Below, in pieces: positions 17,480 through 24,664 of a DNA stretch of 64,000 nucleotides. Positions within the stretch are counted from its first letter, which is position 1, and each line of letters begins with the position of its first letter. Location of the stretch: the NCBI RefSeq assembly GCF_010586825.1, contig NZ_JAAAGB010000001.1:1488001-1552000 (forward strand), read 5' to 3'. The DNA is from Draconibacterium mangrovi (lineage in GTDB: Bacteria > Bacteroidota > Bacteroidia > Bacteroidales > Prolixibacteraceae). The notes under the pieces are model-generated. The model made no database searches, was not told the origin of the DNA, and saw nothing but the letters and a program-made list of their open reading frames with translations. A program made the translations under genes and the position numbers.

Positions 17480-18322
17480 ATGAAAAGAATTAGTTTGTTT
17501 TTACTGCTTCATGTAATTCTAACGTGTGCAGCTTCGGGACAGGAAGAAGAGAATGTGATTGAAAATGCTTTCCAGGGAACGCGTATTGTAAATGGTCAAT
17601 CGGCCAACCTGGCGGGCGATGGCGAATTACGACTGCTCATCCAACACCGTTTTGGCGACATCAGCGGCGGCCTTTACGAATTATTTGGCCTTGATGATGC
17701 CTCAATGCGACTGGGTTTTGAGTACGGTTTCGGCAATAACTTTAACCTTGGCGTGGGGCGCAGCACCTGGTTAAAAACTTACGACGCTTTTGCGAAATAT
17801 CGGTTGGTTCAGCAAAAGAGCGATTTTCCTTTTTCGGCTGTGTTAAGTGTTGGAAGTTCTGTACCTACAATTCGCGATTATTTCCCTGAAGCTTCAGACA
17901 ACTTTTCGGATAAATTATCGTGGAATGCACAACTTCATCTCTCAAAAACCATGGGCATATTTGCCTTGCATCTTTCGCCGGGCTTTTTAGAAACCGGGTA
18001 TCTGTATGATGTTGGGGGAAACCTTTCGGTATTTACACTCGGAACGGCAGCTTCGGTTCGAATCTCCAAAAAAGTATCTGCAAACCTGGAATACCTGGCT
18101 CCGTTCAATTCAGATATTATGGGAGACAATGCGCTTTCGTTAGGTGTTGACCTCGACACCGGAGGACACCTGTTTCAACTGGTTTTATCGAACAACAACA
18201 GGATGTTTCACCAGGCTGTGTATACCAACAGTACCGGTAGTTGGGGCGATGGAAACCTGTATTTTGGTTTTAACCTGATTCGCGAATTCAAATTGAAATA
18301 CGATCCGGGGTGGACAGAATAG
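17480..18322 (+). CDS. DUF5777 beta-barrel protein
   Basis: This 280-aa protein has a signal peptide (to about residue 21). It carries the family opening ENAFQGTRIVNGQSANLAGDGELRLLIQHRFGDISGG..ELFGLDDASMRLGFEYG, diagnostic of DUF5777 outer-membrane barrels. Alternating amphipathic strands run to the C-terminus. The family is often encoded beside secreted redox or lipid-binding proteins; here it follows the cupredoxin by 10 bp in one operon. The substrate or partner is unknown. A terminator follows directly. Confidence 0.88.
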   Translation: MKRISLFLLLHVILTCAASGQEEENVIENAFQGTRIVNGQSANLAGDGELRLLIQHRFGDISGGLYELFGLDDASMRLGFEYGFGNNFNLGVGRSTWLKTYDAFAKYRLVQQKSDFPFSAVLSVGSSVPTIRDYFPEASDNFSDKLSWNAQLHLSKTMGIFALHLSPGFLETGYLYDVGGNLSVFTLGTAASVRISKKVSANLEYLAPFNSDIMGDNALSLGVDLDTGGHLFQLVLSNNNRMFHQAVYTNSTGSWGDGNLYFGFNLIREFKLKYDPGWTE

Positions 18323-18333
18323 AACTAAAAAAA

Positions 18334-18368
18334 GGCGCCTGAAGCGGAAATTTCTTCAGGCGTTTTTC
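18334..18368. terminator. Terminator between convergent genes
   Basis: The stem CGCCTGAAG (18336-18344) pairs with CTTCAGGCG (18354-18362) around a 9-nt loop. TTTTT follows on the right and AAAAAAA precedes on the left, so it can serve both the DUF5777 gene and the leftward lipoprotein gene. Confidence 0.9.
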
Positions 18369-18389
18369 TTTTATTTGATAAAGTATTCC

Positions 18390-19184
18390 TTAATCATCGT
18401 CATGACCGTCGTGATCATCATCATAACCATCATGCTCATCGTCATCGTCGTGATGTTTGTGTTTGTAATGCGTGCGATGATCGTGCTCCAGGTTACCGAT
18501 AATGGTTTGATAAATTTCGGTATTGTGATCAGATGATATCAGCAACACACCATCTACCAACTCTGCATTATCAAGATCGGCCACATCTACATCGGCCATC
18601 AGCTCATCCAAATAAAGCTGAATGATTGAGGTAAAATCGATTTCCTCTTCGGTGACTTCCACGTTTTCTTTTTCGGTTTTAAAATATACATCGTGATTCA
18701 CCATCACTACAATTGGCGTCGTTCCGGTGTCGTTGGTATAAGTTCCTGCAAGGTAGAACACGGGGTCGTCGCCGGCATTTTCCTGTAATCCGCTTACTTT
18801 TAGTTCAATTTCGTCGTAATACCCCGGCTGAAGCACAAAGTTACCCATGGTAAGTTCGTTGTTTAGCAAGTCAACCATTTGGGGGCCGTACCATTTGTAT
18901 TCAATTTCAATCGAGTCTTCGCCGGTAACCACACTTTTTAATTCCGCCTCGAACTTAATGCTGGAAACCACAAGATGTGCCGAATCCCAGGCAATAGATT
19001 CAGCGTCTGTTGTTACAGATTTCATTGAAGTCTGAACCGGTAAACTAAATTCTGTATTCAGTGCTTCAATACGTACACCAAATAACGATTCGCCGTCGTT
19101 AATCATATCCCCATCATCGCTGCAGGATACAAAAATGGCCGTAATCAGGGCCAGTGCAAAAACTAATCTTTTTCCTGTTTTCAT
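18390..19184 (-). CDS. Lipoprotein with His/Asp-rich metal-binding-like tail
   Basis: This 264-aa lipoprotein (lipobox FVSCS, Cys21) has a beta-rich body resembling DUF4382-type proteins (VRIEALN..., LVVSSIKFEAEL..., LQPGYYDEIELKV...). It ends in a roughly 31-residue tail made almost wholly of His, Asp and Glu, with KHKHHDDDDEHDG and repeated DDHDGHDDD elements. Such tails commonly bind Zn, Ni, Cu or Ca. It converges on the cupredoxin/DUF5777 operon across a shared terminator, so a link to copper handling is tempting but unproven. The DUF4382 resemblance is moderate; the lipobox and tail are plain. Confidence 0.8.
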   Translation of the reverse strand: MKTGKRLVFALALITAIFVSCSDDGDMINDGESLFGVRIEALNTEFSLPVQTSMKSVTTDAESIAWDSAHLVVSSIKFEAELKSVVTGEDSIEIEYKWYGPQMVDLLNNELTMGNFVLQPGYYDEIELKVSGLQENAGDDPVFYLAGTYTNDTGTTPIVVMVNHDVYFKTEKENVEVTEEEIDFTSIIQLYLDELMADVDVADLDNAELVDGVLLISSDHNTEIYQTIIGNLEHDHRTHYKHKHHDDDDEHDGYDDDHDGHDDD

Positions 19185-19337
19185 AAATTTTAATTTTATT
19201 ATGACTGTTGTGTATTTACAAAACGAGAACCTTCTTAATATATTTTAAGACATTTTGGTTTTCTTTTTGTTCAAACGAGAAAAAACGGTTTTTCGCTGTA
19301 GCTTAATAATTTATGAAATAGAGAGGGAAATTCACGA

Positions 19338-19808
19338 CTATCTCAACTTTTCAGGAAAGATCTCCTCAAAAGCCTTTGTTCGGTAATCGAATATCTCCTC
19401 CAGTTTTTTGCGAATAAGCAGTGTATTGGCCAGCTGCCCAAGAACACCCAGCGGCGGACTGTAGCTCACAATGTCTTTCATTAACACACCATCCTTAACT
19501 GCCTCAATATGATGTTCGTGATGCCATAGTTTATACGGCCCAACACGTTGCTCATCAACAAAATATTTTTGCGGTTCCACATGTGTAATTTCGGTTACCC
19601 AGGTGGTAGAAATTCCCAACAATGGCCGCACCGTGTAGGCGATGATCATCCCTTCGTAAGCTGCATTGGGTAAATCGGGTGTGCGGATATCAAAACCCAT
19701 GTAAGACGGTGTAATACGTTTCAGATTTTGCGGCCTGGATATAAAATCCCACACCTCGCTGATGCTGCTTTTTATGAATTGTTCGCGTTTAAATTGATAG
19801 AATGCCAT
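19338..19808 (-). CDS. SRPBCC (START-like) ligand-binding protein
   Basis: This 156-aa protein has the polyketide cyclase/START-like helix-grip pattern: FKREQFIKSSISEVWDFISRPQNLKRITPS at the start, GMIIAYTVRPLLG and TWVTEITHVEPQKYFVDEQRVGPYKLWHHEHHIEAV in the middle, and a long C-terminal helix. Members bind hydrophobic ligands or act in cell-division-inhibitor-like or lipid roles. It lies 2 bp after the lipocalin gene, and pairing of the two lipid-binding folds suggests a shared membrane or lipid task. Confidence 0.87.
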   Translation of the reverse strand: MAFYQFKREQFIKSSISEVWDFISRPQNLKRITPSYMGFDIRTPDLPNAAYEGMIIAYTVRPLLGISTTWVTEITHVEPQKYFVDEQRVGPYKLWHHEHHIEAVKDGVLMKDIVSYSPPLGVLGQLANTLLIRKKLEEIFDYRTKAFEEIFPEKLR

Positions 19809-19810
19809 TG

Positions 19811-20383
19811 TTAACTATTTTCTTTTTGTTTTACCTTAATCAGTGCTGAAGTATCGTATCCCCGATCGGCAATTCGCTTCAACAAATCGTTGTACACTGC
19901 AGGTGCCATTTGCGGAGTACGGTTTAATATCCACAAATATTTATCTGAACTACTGCCAATCACAGCCCACTGGTAATCCTCATCCAGCTCCAGCACATAA
20001 TAATCGCCATAGAATATCCAGAAAAAGGAGACCTTTAGTTTGGCCGGTTCATTTTTCGGATCCGGAATTTTGGCATTACCTATCGCTTCGGAATATTTAC
20101 CATCAAGCGTATTTTCGTAACCACTGTTTACTACTTTTATTTTGCCATCGGGGCGCATGGAATAATTAGCAGTAACGCCCACCATTCCCCGCTCAAAGCG
20201 ATGATCGTAACGGGCAATTTCGTACCATGTTCCCAGGTACTTTTCGAGGTCCAGTTCCTTAACTACACTATTATCTATCATTTGCTTTTGCCCTGAACAG
20301 CCAGTAATTAAACCACTTATTATAAAGCTAAGCAGAATTAGCGAAACAGACCAGCTACGTTGAACTATTGTTTTTCTTTTCAT
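19811..20383 (-). CDS. blc: Outer-membrane lipocalin (Blc-like)
   Basis: I start at the Met at 20383 (190 aa), which gives a clean lipoprotein signal ending LITGC; longer starts at 20398 and 20419 add only hydrophobic or basic residues. Lipocalin motifs are clear: LEKYLGTWYEIARYDHRFERG (SCR1), YWAV-like YQWAVIGSSSDKYLWILNR (SCR2/3) and a C-terminal helix. Bacterial lipocalins are lipidated proteins that bind fatty acids or lysophospholipids and are induced by envelope stress. It is the first gene of a two-gene operon with the SRPBCC protein. It is divergent from the queuosine operon across a repeat-rich gap. Confidence 0.92.
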   Translation of the reverse strand: MKRKTIVQRSWSVSLILLSFIISGLITGCSGQKQMIDNSVVKELDLEKYLGTWYEIARYDHRFERGMVGVTANYSMRPDGKIKVVNSGYENTLDGKYSEAIGNAKIPDPKNEPAKLKVSFFWIFYGDYYVLELDEDYQWAVIGSSSDKYLWILNRTPQMAPAVYNDLLKRIADRGYDTSALIKVKQKENS

Positions 20384-20468
20384 TTTTTGTTTAATCATAT
20401 ATATCAAAACAATAAACAAAGTGTTTGGTTCGTGAATAGGGTAACTATTCTCTTTTGGGGATTACTTC

Positions 20469-20620
20469 GGCCATTCTTCCCCTACCCGTCAGCCGACGGG
20501 AGCTCCCCTTGCAAGGGGAGCATGCTCTGAGCCGGACCTGCAACATAATCCGCTTAGGCTTTACAAAGCTGTTTCCCCTTCCGAGGGGAAATGGCCACAG
20601 CCAAAGGGGTAAATGATCTG
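20469..20620. repeat. Multi-hairpin repeat element, second family
   Basis: Outer arms GGCCATT (20469-20475) and AATGGCC (20590-20596) enclose three strong hairpins. These are CCCGTC/GACGGG (20485-20500), the perfect 20-bp palindrome centred at 20511/20512 (GCTCCCCTTG and its complement), and TTTCCCCT/AGGGGAAA (20572-20591). CCAAAGGGG lies just outside. It fills the divergent gap between blc and the queuosine operon. It shares the CCCGTCAGCCGACGGG word with elements A-C but has a different layout. Confidence 0.75.
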
Positions 20621-20672
20621 GTTCTACCCCATCCAGTTTTAGCTTCATTATTCCCAAAATAAAAAACCCTTG

Positions 20673-20702
20673 TTTGCTGATATTGAAAATTTTATATCTT
20701 CG
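20673..20702 (+). promoter_or_regulatory. Bacteroidota-type promoter of the queuosine operon
   Basis: TTTG (20673-20676) and TATCTTCG (20695-20702) are 18 bp apart. They approximate the Bacteroidota housekeeping consensus TTTG and TAnnTTTG with one mismatch. The transcript would start just before the preQ1 riboswitch candidate. Confidence 0.5.
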
Positions 20703-20715
20703 CGGCATATTAACC

Positions 20716-20748
20716 ACGTGTTCTTGATAACCACGTAAAAAACAAGAG
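20716..20748 (+). promoter_or_regulatory. Probable preQ1-I riboswitch
   Basis: This 33-nt leader folds as the compact H-type pseudoknot of class I preQ1 aptamers. P1 is ACGTG (20716-20720) with CACGT (20732-20736). Loop TCTTG (20722-20726) pairs with CAAGA (20743-20747) as P2. An A-rich stretch, AAAAAA (20737-20742), lies between. The GATAACC before the P1 3' strand and the AAAACAAG tail resemble the Thermoanaerobacter aptamer, with C20731 as candidate ligand-pairing base. P2 ends 4 nt before the ATG of a queuosine precursor transporter, implying translational control. No covariance search was possible. Confidence 0.68.
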
Positions 20749-20750
20749 AA

Positions 20751-21443
20751 ATGAAGAATAAAGTATCCGTTCTGTTTATGCTTGCAGGTATTCTTTTCGC
20801 CACCTGCTTATTGATTTCCAACATTCTTGCTTCAAAAATTATGATGATCGGTCCGTGGTCAGCCCCGGCCGGAGTATTGATCTTCCCATTGGCATATATT
20901 ATTAACGATGTGCTGGTTGAAGTGTGGGGTTACCAAAAAACCCGCCTCATTATTTGGGCAGGATTTGGAGTAAATGTGCTCGCCGTACTGTTCTTTACAC
21001 TGGCAATTTCGGTAAATGCCGCACCTTTCTGGGAAAACCAGGATGCCTTTGCAACCGTTTTGGGCAGTACCCCGCGCATTGTAGCGGCCAGTATGCTCGC
21101 CTACCTGATGGGCTCCTTTCTGAATGCGTATGTTATGAGTAAATTTAAGGTACTTACCAAAGGAAAAGGCTTTTCGCTGCGTGCCATTGTTTCAACGCTG
21201 GTTGGTGAAGGTGCTGATTCAGCTATCTTTATTACCATTGCATTTGCGGGAATATTTCCTGTAAATGCGCTGCTTACCATGATTGTAACACAGGCGATTA
21301 TTAAAACGGTGTACGAAATTGCCATTCTTCCGCTTACCATTTGGGTGGTTGGCAAAGTGAAAAAAGTGGAAGGTATTGATACCTATGATTACCAGGTTTC
21401 GTATAATCCATTCAAATTGAAGTTTGAAGGACTGAGGGACTGA
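20751..21443 (+). CDS. yhhQ: Queuosine precursor transporter (YhhQ/VUT family)
   Basis: This 230-aa inner-membrane protein has about six hydrophobic helices and the family blocks LISNILASKIM, AGVLIFPLAYIINDVLVEVWGYQKTRLIIW and VSTLVGEGADSAIFITIAFAG. The family imports preQ0, preQ1 or queuine. It heads a probable operon with queC and queF, which make preQ1, and a preQ1-I-like aptamer precedes its start by 2 bp, all pointing to preQ0/preQ1 uptake. Its last codons and stop fall inside an 8-bp tandem repeat. Confidence 0.92.
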   Translation: MKNKVSVLFMLAGILFATCLLISNILASKIMMIGPWSAPAGVLIFPLAYIINDVLVEVWGYQKTRLIIWAGFGVNVLAVLFFTLAISVNAAPFWENQDAFATVLGSTPRIVAASMLAYLMGSFLNAYVMSKFKVLTKGKGFSLRAIVSTLVGEGADSAIFITIAFAGIFPVNALLTMIVTQAIIKTVYEIAILPLTIWVVGKVKKVEGIDTYDYQVSYNPFKLKFEGLRD

Positions 21444-21467
21444 TAAACTGAGGGACTGAGGGATTGA
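21428..21467 (+). repeat. 8-bp tandem repeat across a stop codon
   Basis: Five consecutive 8-mers (AGGACTGA, GGGACTGA, TAAACTGA, GGGACTGA, GGGATTGA) span the end of the transporter gene. The second unit supplies its TGA stop codon (21441-21443). Confidence 0.88.
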
Positions 21468-21522
21468 TTTATGAATGCAGAAATGCTTCATTGCAAGAAT
21501 GCTTTAATACACTTTAGGCAAA

Positions 21523-22203
21523 ATGAATTCTACAGCTAATACAGATAAGAAAAAAGCGCTGGTGGTTTTTTCGGGCGGACAGGATTCTACCACCTGCCTG
21601 TTTTGGGCTAAACGCAAATTCGACGAGGTTTATGCCATTGCATTTAACTACGGTCAGCGCCATGCCGTTGAGCTGGAATCGGCAAAAATAATCGCCGAAA
21701 CAGCCGGTGTGCCATTACAGGTTTTTCCGATGGATCTGATCTCGCAACTCAGCCGGAATTCGTTAACGCACCATAGCATGCAGGTAGATCGCAATAAACC
21801 GGAAGACACGCCACCCAATACGCTGGTGGAAGGCCGGAATATGTTGTTTTTAACCTACGCCGCTATTTTTGCCAAGGTGCATAATATACACCATTTGGTT
21901 ACGGGTGTGGGGCAGGCCGATTTTAGCGGTTACCCCGATTGCCGCAACGATTTTATCGTGTCGCTGAATGAAACGCTGAACCTGTCGATGGATTATCCGT
22001 ATCAGATTCATACACCGCTGATGTGGAAGAACAAAAGCGAGATATGGCAACTTGCTGATGAGCTTGGAGTTTTTGAACTGGTACAAAACGAAACCGTTAC
22101 CTGCTACAATGGCGTTAAAGGAAAAGGATGTGGGGAGTGCCCGGCTTGTGAGCTGCGGAATAAAGGGCTTGAAAAATTTTTGGAAAAGAAGGAGAATACG
22201 TAA
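21523..22203 (+). CDS. queC: 7-cyano-7-deazaguanine synthase
   Basis: This 226-aa ATP-dependent enzyme converts 7-carboxy-7-deazaguanine to preQ0 in queuosine biosynthesis. It has the PP-loop SGGQDS (17-22), RNMLF and YPDCRNDF blocks, and a C-terminal zinc site from Cys194, Cys203, Cys206 and Cys209. It lies between the precursor transporter and queF, and the three steps of import, preQ0 synthesis and reduction form one unit. The other early genes (queD, queE, folE) are not in this window. Confidence 0.96.
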   Translation: MNSTANTDKKKALVVFSGGQDSTTCLFWAKRKFDEVYAIAFNYGQRHAVELESAKIIAETAGVPLQVFPMDLISQLSRNSLTHHSMQVDRNKPEDTPPNTLVEGRNMLFLTYAAIFAKVHNIHHLVTGVGQADFSGYPDCRNDFIVSLNETLNLSMDYPYQIHTPLMWKNKSEIWQLADELGVFELVQNETVTCYNGVKGKGCGECPACELRNKGLEKFLEKKENT

Positions 22204-22224
22204 TTGAGTGAATGAGTAATTGAG
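22201..22224 (+). repeat. 8-bp tandem repeat starting at a stop codon
   Basis: Three 8-mers (TAATTGAG, TGAATGAG, TAATTGAG) begin with the TAA stop of queC. They resemble the repeat at the end of the transporter gene in unit size and purine bias. Confidence 0.8.
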
Positions 22225-22256
22225 GATTTTTAGAACATTTATTACTAGACAGAACA

Positions 22257-22727
22257 ATGAGCGAATTAAAACACCTGGGAAACGAAACGAATTACGATTT
22301 TAACTATCGTCCGGATGTACTGGAATCATTTGATAATAAACACCCTGAAAATGACTACTGGGTAAAATTTAACTGCCCCGAATTTACCAGTTTGTGCCCC
22401 ATTACCGGACAGCCCGATTTTGCTACCATCTACCTCAGCTATATTCCTGATGAAAAGCTGGTAGAAAGCAAAAGCCTGAAGCTTTATCTGTTTAGTTTCC
22501 GCAACCACGGTGCTTTTCACGAGGATTGTATCAATATGATAATGAAAGATTTGATCGCGCTGATGAATCCAAAGTACATTGAAGTGTGGGGAAAATTTTT
22601 GCCACGTGGAGGCCTCAGCATCGATCCCTTTTCAAACTACGGAAAACCCGGAACGAAATACGAAGAAATGGCCTGGTTTCGGATACAAAACCATGATTTG
22701 AATCCCGAGGTGATTGATAACCGGTAA
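22257..22727 (+). CDS. queF: preQ1 synthase (preQ0 reductase)
   Basis: This 156-aa short-form QueF reduces the nitrile of preQ0 to the aminomethyl of preQ1 with NADPH. The catalytic Cys47 and Asp54 lie in [14 protein letters not shown], and Glu89 in [10 protein letters not shown] binds the base. The unimodular length fits the Bacillus-type enzyme. It is the third gene of the queuosine unit, 53 bp after queC, and its product is the likely ligand of the leader aptamer, giving feedback control. Confidence 0.96.
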   Translation: MSELKHLGNETNYDFNYRPDVLESFDNKHPENDYWVKFNCPEFTSLCPITGQPDFATIYLSYIPDEKLVESKSLKLYLFSFRNHGAFHEDCINMIMKDLIALMNPKYIEVWGKFLPRGGLSIDPFSNYGKPGTKYEEMAWFRIQNHDLNPEVIDNR

Positions 22728-22844
22728 TAGACTTGTTAAATGCATTATCATCAGAAGGCTTAACAGGAGCACCCCATTCTAACATAGCCAATTGCTTACC
22801 GAGAAAAATAGCAAAATATATTCTCAAATCAGAATCAGCAACAT

Positions 22845-23435
22845 ATGCAAATAACACTAAAAGAGCACATTAAACGATTTGTTGATTTCAGTGATGAGGA
22901 TGAACAAATACTAAATGAATACATAAAATCATTCTCGGTACAAAAAAAGGAAGACCTGCTTTCGAATGGCCAAATATGCAGGTCGATGTATTTTGTTGAA
23001 AAGGGCTGCTTACGGATGTTTTTTATCAACTCAAAATCAGCAGAACAAATAACACAATTTGCCATTGACGGTTGGTGGATTTCCGATCTTTTCAGTTTTA
23101 TGGACAATACACCTTCTGAATATACGATTCAAACAATAGAGGCATCAAAAATTGTAGCAATCGATAACCGTGTTTATAACATTTTGCTTGAAAAACTGCC
23201 TCAGCTGGAGCGGTATTTCAGAATAATTATGCAGAAAAACCTTGCAGCATCGCAGCTTCGTGCTAAGTACATGTACGAAATGACGAAAGAAGAATTTTAC
23301 TTCCATTTCAGCACCTCGTTCCCTGAGTTTATGCAACGTGTTCCGCAATACATGGTCGCTTCTTACCTTGGGCTAACTCCCGAATATGTGAGTGAATTAC
23401 GAAAAAGAAATACTGACAATTCTATTACGAAATAA
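22845..23435 (+). CDS. Crp/Fnr-family transcriptional regulator
   Basis: This 196-aa regulator has an N-terminal cyclic-nucleotide-binding-like beta-roll (about 20-125, with LLSNGQICRSMYFVEKGCLRMFF). A long helix and a C-terminal winged helix (about 160-192, VPQYMVASYLGLTPEYVSELRKRN) follow. It lacks the FNR 4Fe-4S cysteine set. Such Bacteroidota proteins are typically one-component regulators of unknown effector. A small wHTH gene and an SDR gene follow on the same strand and may be its targets (inference). Confidence 0.88.
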   Translation: MQITLKEHIKRFVDFSDEDEQILNEYIKSFSVQKKEDLLSNGQICRSMYFVEKGCLRMFFINSKSAEQITQFAIDGWWISDLFSFMDNTPSEYTIQTIEASKIVAIDNRVYNILLEKLPQLERYFRIIMQKNLAASQLRAKYMYEMTKEEFYFHFSTSFPEFMQRVPQYMVASYLGLTPEYVSELRKRNTDNSITK

Positions 23436-23551
23436 GGTAAAGCTTTCACTCTTGTTAAATTTTGAAAGTAGAATAAGTCACTCTCCGATTTAGTTTTGAT
23501 AGACTCCCCGATTTCTTAAGCCAGTTTAATTTTTCTGAAAAAACTTGCCAA

Positions 23552-23559
23552 TATCTTTG
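23552..23559 (+). promoter_or_regulatory. Candidate -7 box TATCTTTG
   Basis: This is a perfect match to the Bacteroidota TAnnTTTG element 26 bp before the ATG of the small wHTH gene. A TTTTC run about 17 bp upstream is the only -33 candidate, so the call is tentative. Confidence 0.4.
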
Positions 23560-23585
23560 CTGCGTAAATAATTAATGAAATTAGT

Positions 23586-23762
23586 ATGGAAGCAAAAGAG
23601 ATCGTTTTGGAGGCTATGAAAAAAAGCGGCACTCCGTTAAACGCGGGAAAAATTGTTGATATAACCGGTCTTGACCGGAAAGTTGTTGACAAAGCAATGG
23701 CACAGCTAAAAAAGGAAGATGTCATTGTATCGCCAAAGCGTTGTTACTGGCAGGCAAAATAA
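23586..23762 (+). CDS. Small winged-helix DNA-binding protein
   Basis: This 58-aa ORF begins ATG GAA GCA AAA and ends TAA at 23762. Its product starts [13 protein letters not shown], continues with [18 protein letters not shown] and [16 protein letters not shown], and ends [10 protein letters not shown]. This reads as one compact winged helix (helix, recognition pair [21 protein letters not shown], wing). Short proteins of this type are widespread and sometimes labelled MarR-like. It has a -7-type box upstream and lies 28 bp before the SDR gene, so it may be co-transcribed with it. Confidence 0.8.
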   Translation: MEAKEIVLEAMKKSGTPLNAGKIVDITGLDRKVVDKAMAQLKKEDVIVSPKRCYWQAK

Positions 23763-23790
23763 TTCACTCACAAAATTTAAGAAAAAAAGT

Positions 23791-24519
23791 ATGTCGAAAA
23801 CTATATTTTTAGCAGGAGCTACCGGCGCAATTGGTCAGGTACTCACACCTCTACTGATCGAAAACGGATGGAAAGTGTATGGCACAACCCGTTCAAAAGA
23901 CAAAATAACTCTACTTCAGGAATTGGGCGCTGAACCCGTTGTAATAGACGTGTATGAAGCCGGGCGCTTAAAAGATATTCTTATCGAAATAAAACCGGAT
24001 GTTGTAATAAACCAGCTCACCGATCTTCCGTATGCCTTAAATGCCGATGAAATGCCAGTTGCATTAGTGCGTAATGCAAGGTTGCGTACCGATGGCACAA
24101 AAAACCTGGTAGAAGCTGCACTATCGGCAGGTAGCAAACGGATTATTGCACAAAGTATATCATTTGTATATGATGAGGGCCCAATCCCGCATCTTGAAGA
24201 AGATCCTTTACTGCCATTGTCGCACCCGGTTTATGGCGAAACAGCTGAAGGTGTCCGTAATTTAGAGCGTCAGGTACTTGAATCGGGAATGGAAGGAATA
24301 GTGCTGCGCTACGGTTTACTGTACGGGCCAAAAACCGGTTTTGATGCCCCGATAGCCCCTGCATCGGTTCATGTTGAAGCTGCCGCAAAAGCTGCGGAAA
24401 TTGCTGTAATAAAAGGCAAAACGGGCATTTACAACGTTGCAGAAGCCGATGAGTCGTTGTCGTGCGAAAAATCCATTAAAGCTTTTGACTGGAATGCCAA
24501 TTGGAGGGTAACGCAATAA
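23791..24519 (+). CDS. NAD(P)-dependent epimerase/dehydratase-like SDR
   Basis: I start at the ATG at 23791 (242 aa), because MSKTIFLAGATGAIGQ places the Rossmann GxxGxxG at residue 9; the longer ORF overlaps the wHTH gene. It has VVIDVYEA and DVVINQLTDLP strands and a Tyr in HPVYGETAEG. The usual YxxxK lysine is replaced (YGETA), as in atypical SDRs that may bind the nucleotide without classic chemistry. At 242 aa it is shorter than most extended SDRs and ends abruptly after ESIKAFDWNANWRVTQ-like sequence. Substrate unknown. Confidence 0.85.
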   Translation: MSKTIFLAGATGAIGQVLTPLLIENGWKVYGTTRSKDKITLLQELGAEPVVIDVYEAGRLKDILIEIKPDVVINQLTDLPYALNADEMPVALVRNARLRTDGTKNLVEAALSAGSKRIIAQSISFVYDEGPIPHLEEDPLLPLSHPVYGETAEGVRNLERQVLESGMEGIVLRYGLLYGPKTGFDAPIAPASVHVEAAAKAAEIAVIKGKTGIYNVAEADESLSCEKSIKAFDWNANWRVTQ

Positions 24520-24549
24520 TTTTGTCTTCACGAATCCTTAACATTCAGC

Positions 24550-24594
24550 AAAAAAAATGAAGAAGCATATTATTTACCGCTTCTTCATTTTTGT
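24550..24594 (+). terminator. Rho-independent terminator
   Basis: The stem ATGAAGAAGC (24557-24566 region) pairs with GCTTCTTCAT (24579-24588), followed by TTTTTG and preceded by an A-run. It lies after the SDR gene and may also serve the leftward deaminase gene. Confidence 0.85.
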
Positions 24595-24664
24595 ACTCGC
24601 AGGGGAATCATTCATTACTGATTTGAAAACAAAATCCGAATTTAACAGGTGCCTGATGAACTGA

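Noticed and set aside
20445-20717. 90-aa minus-strand ORF
   Set aside because: It covers the multi-hairpin element and reads through the promoter and riboswitch region; its sequence is composed of the palindromes.
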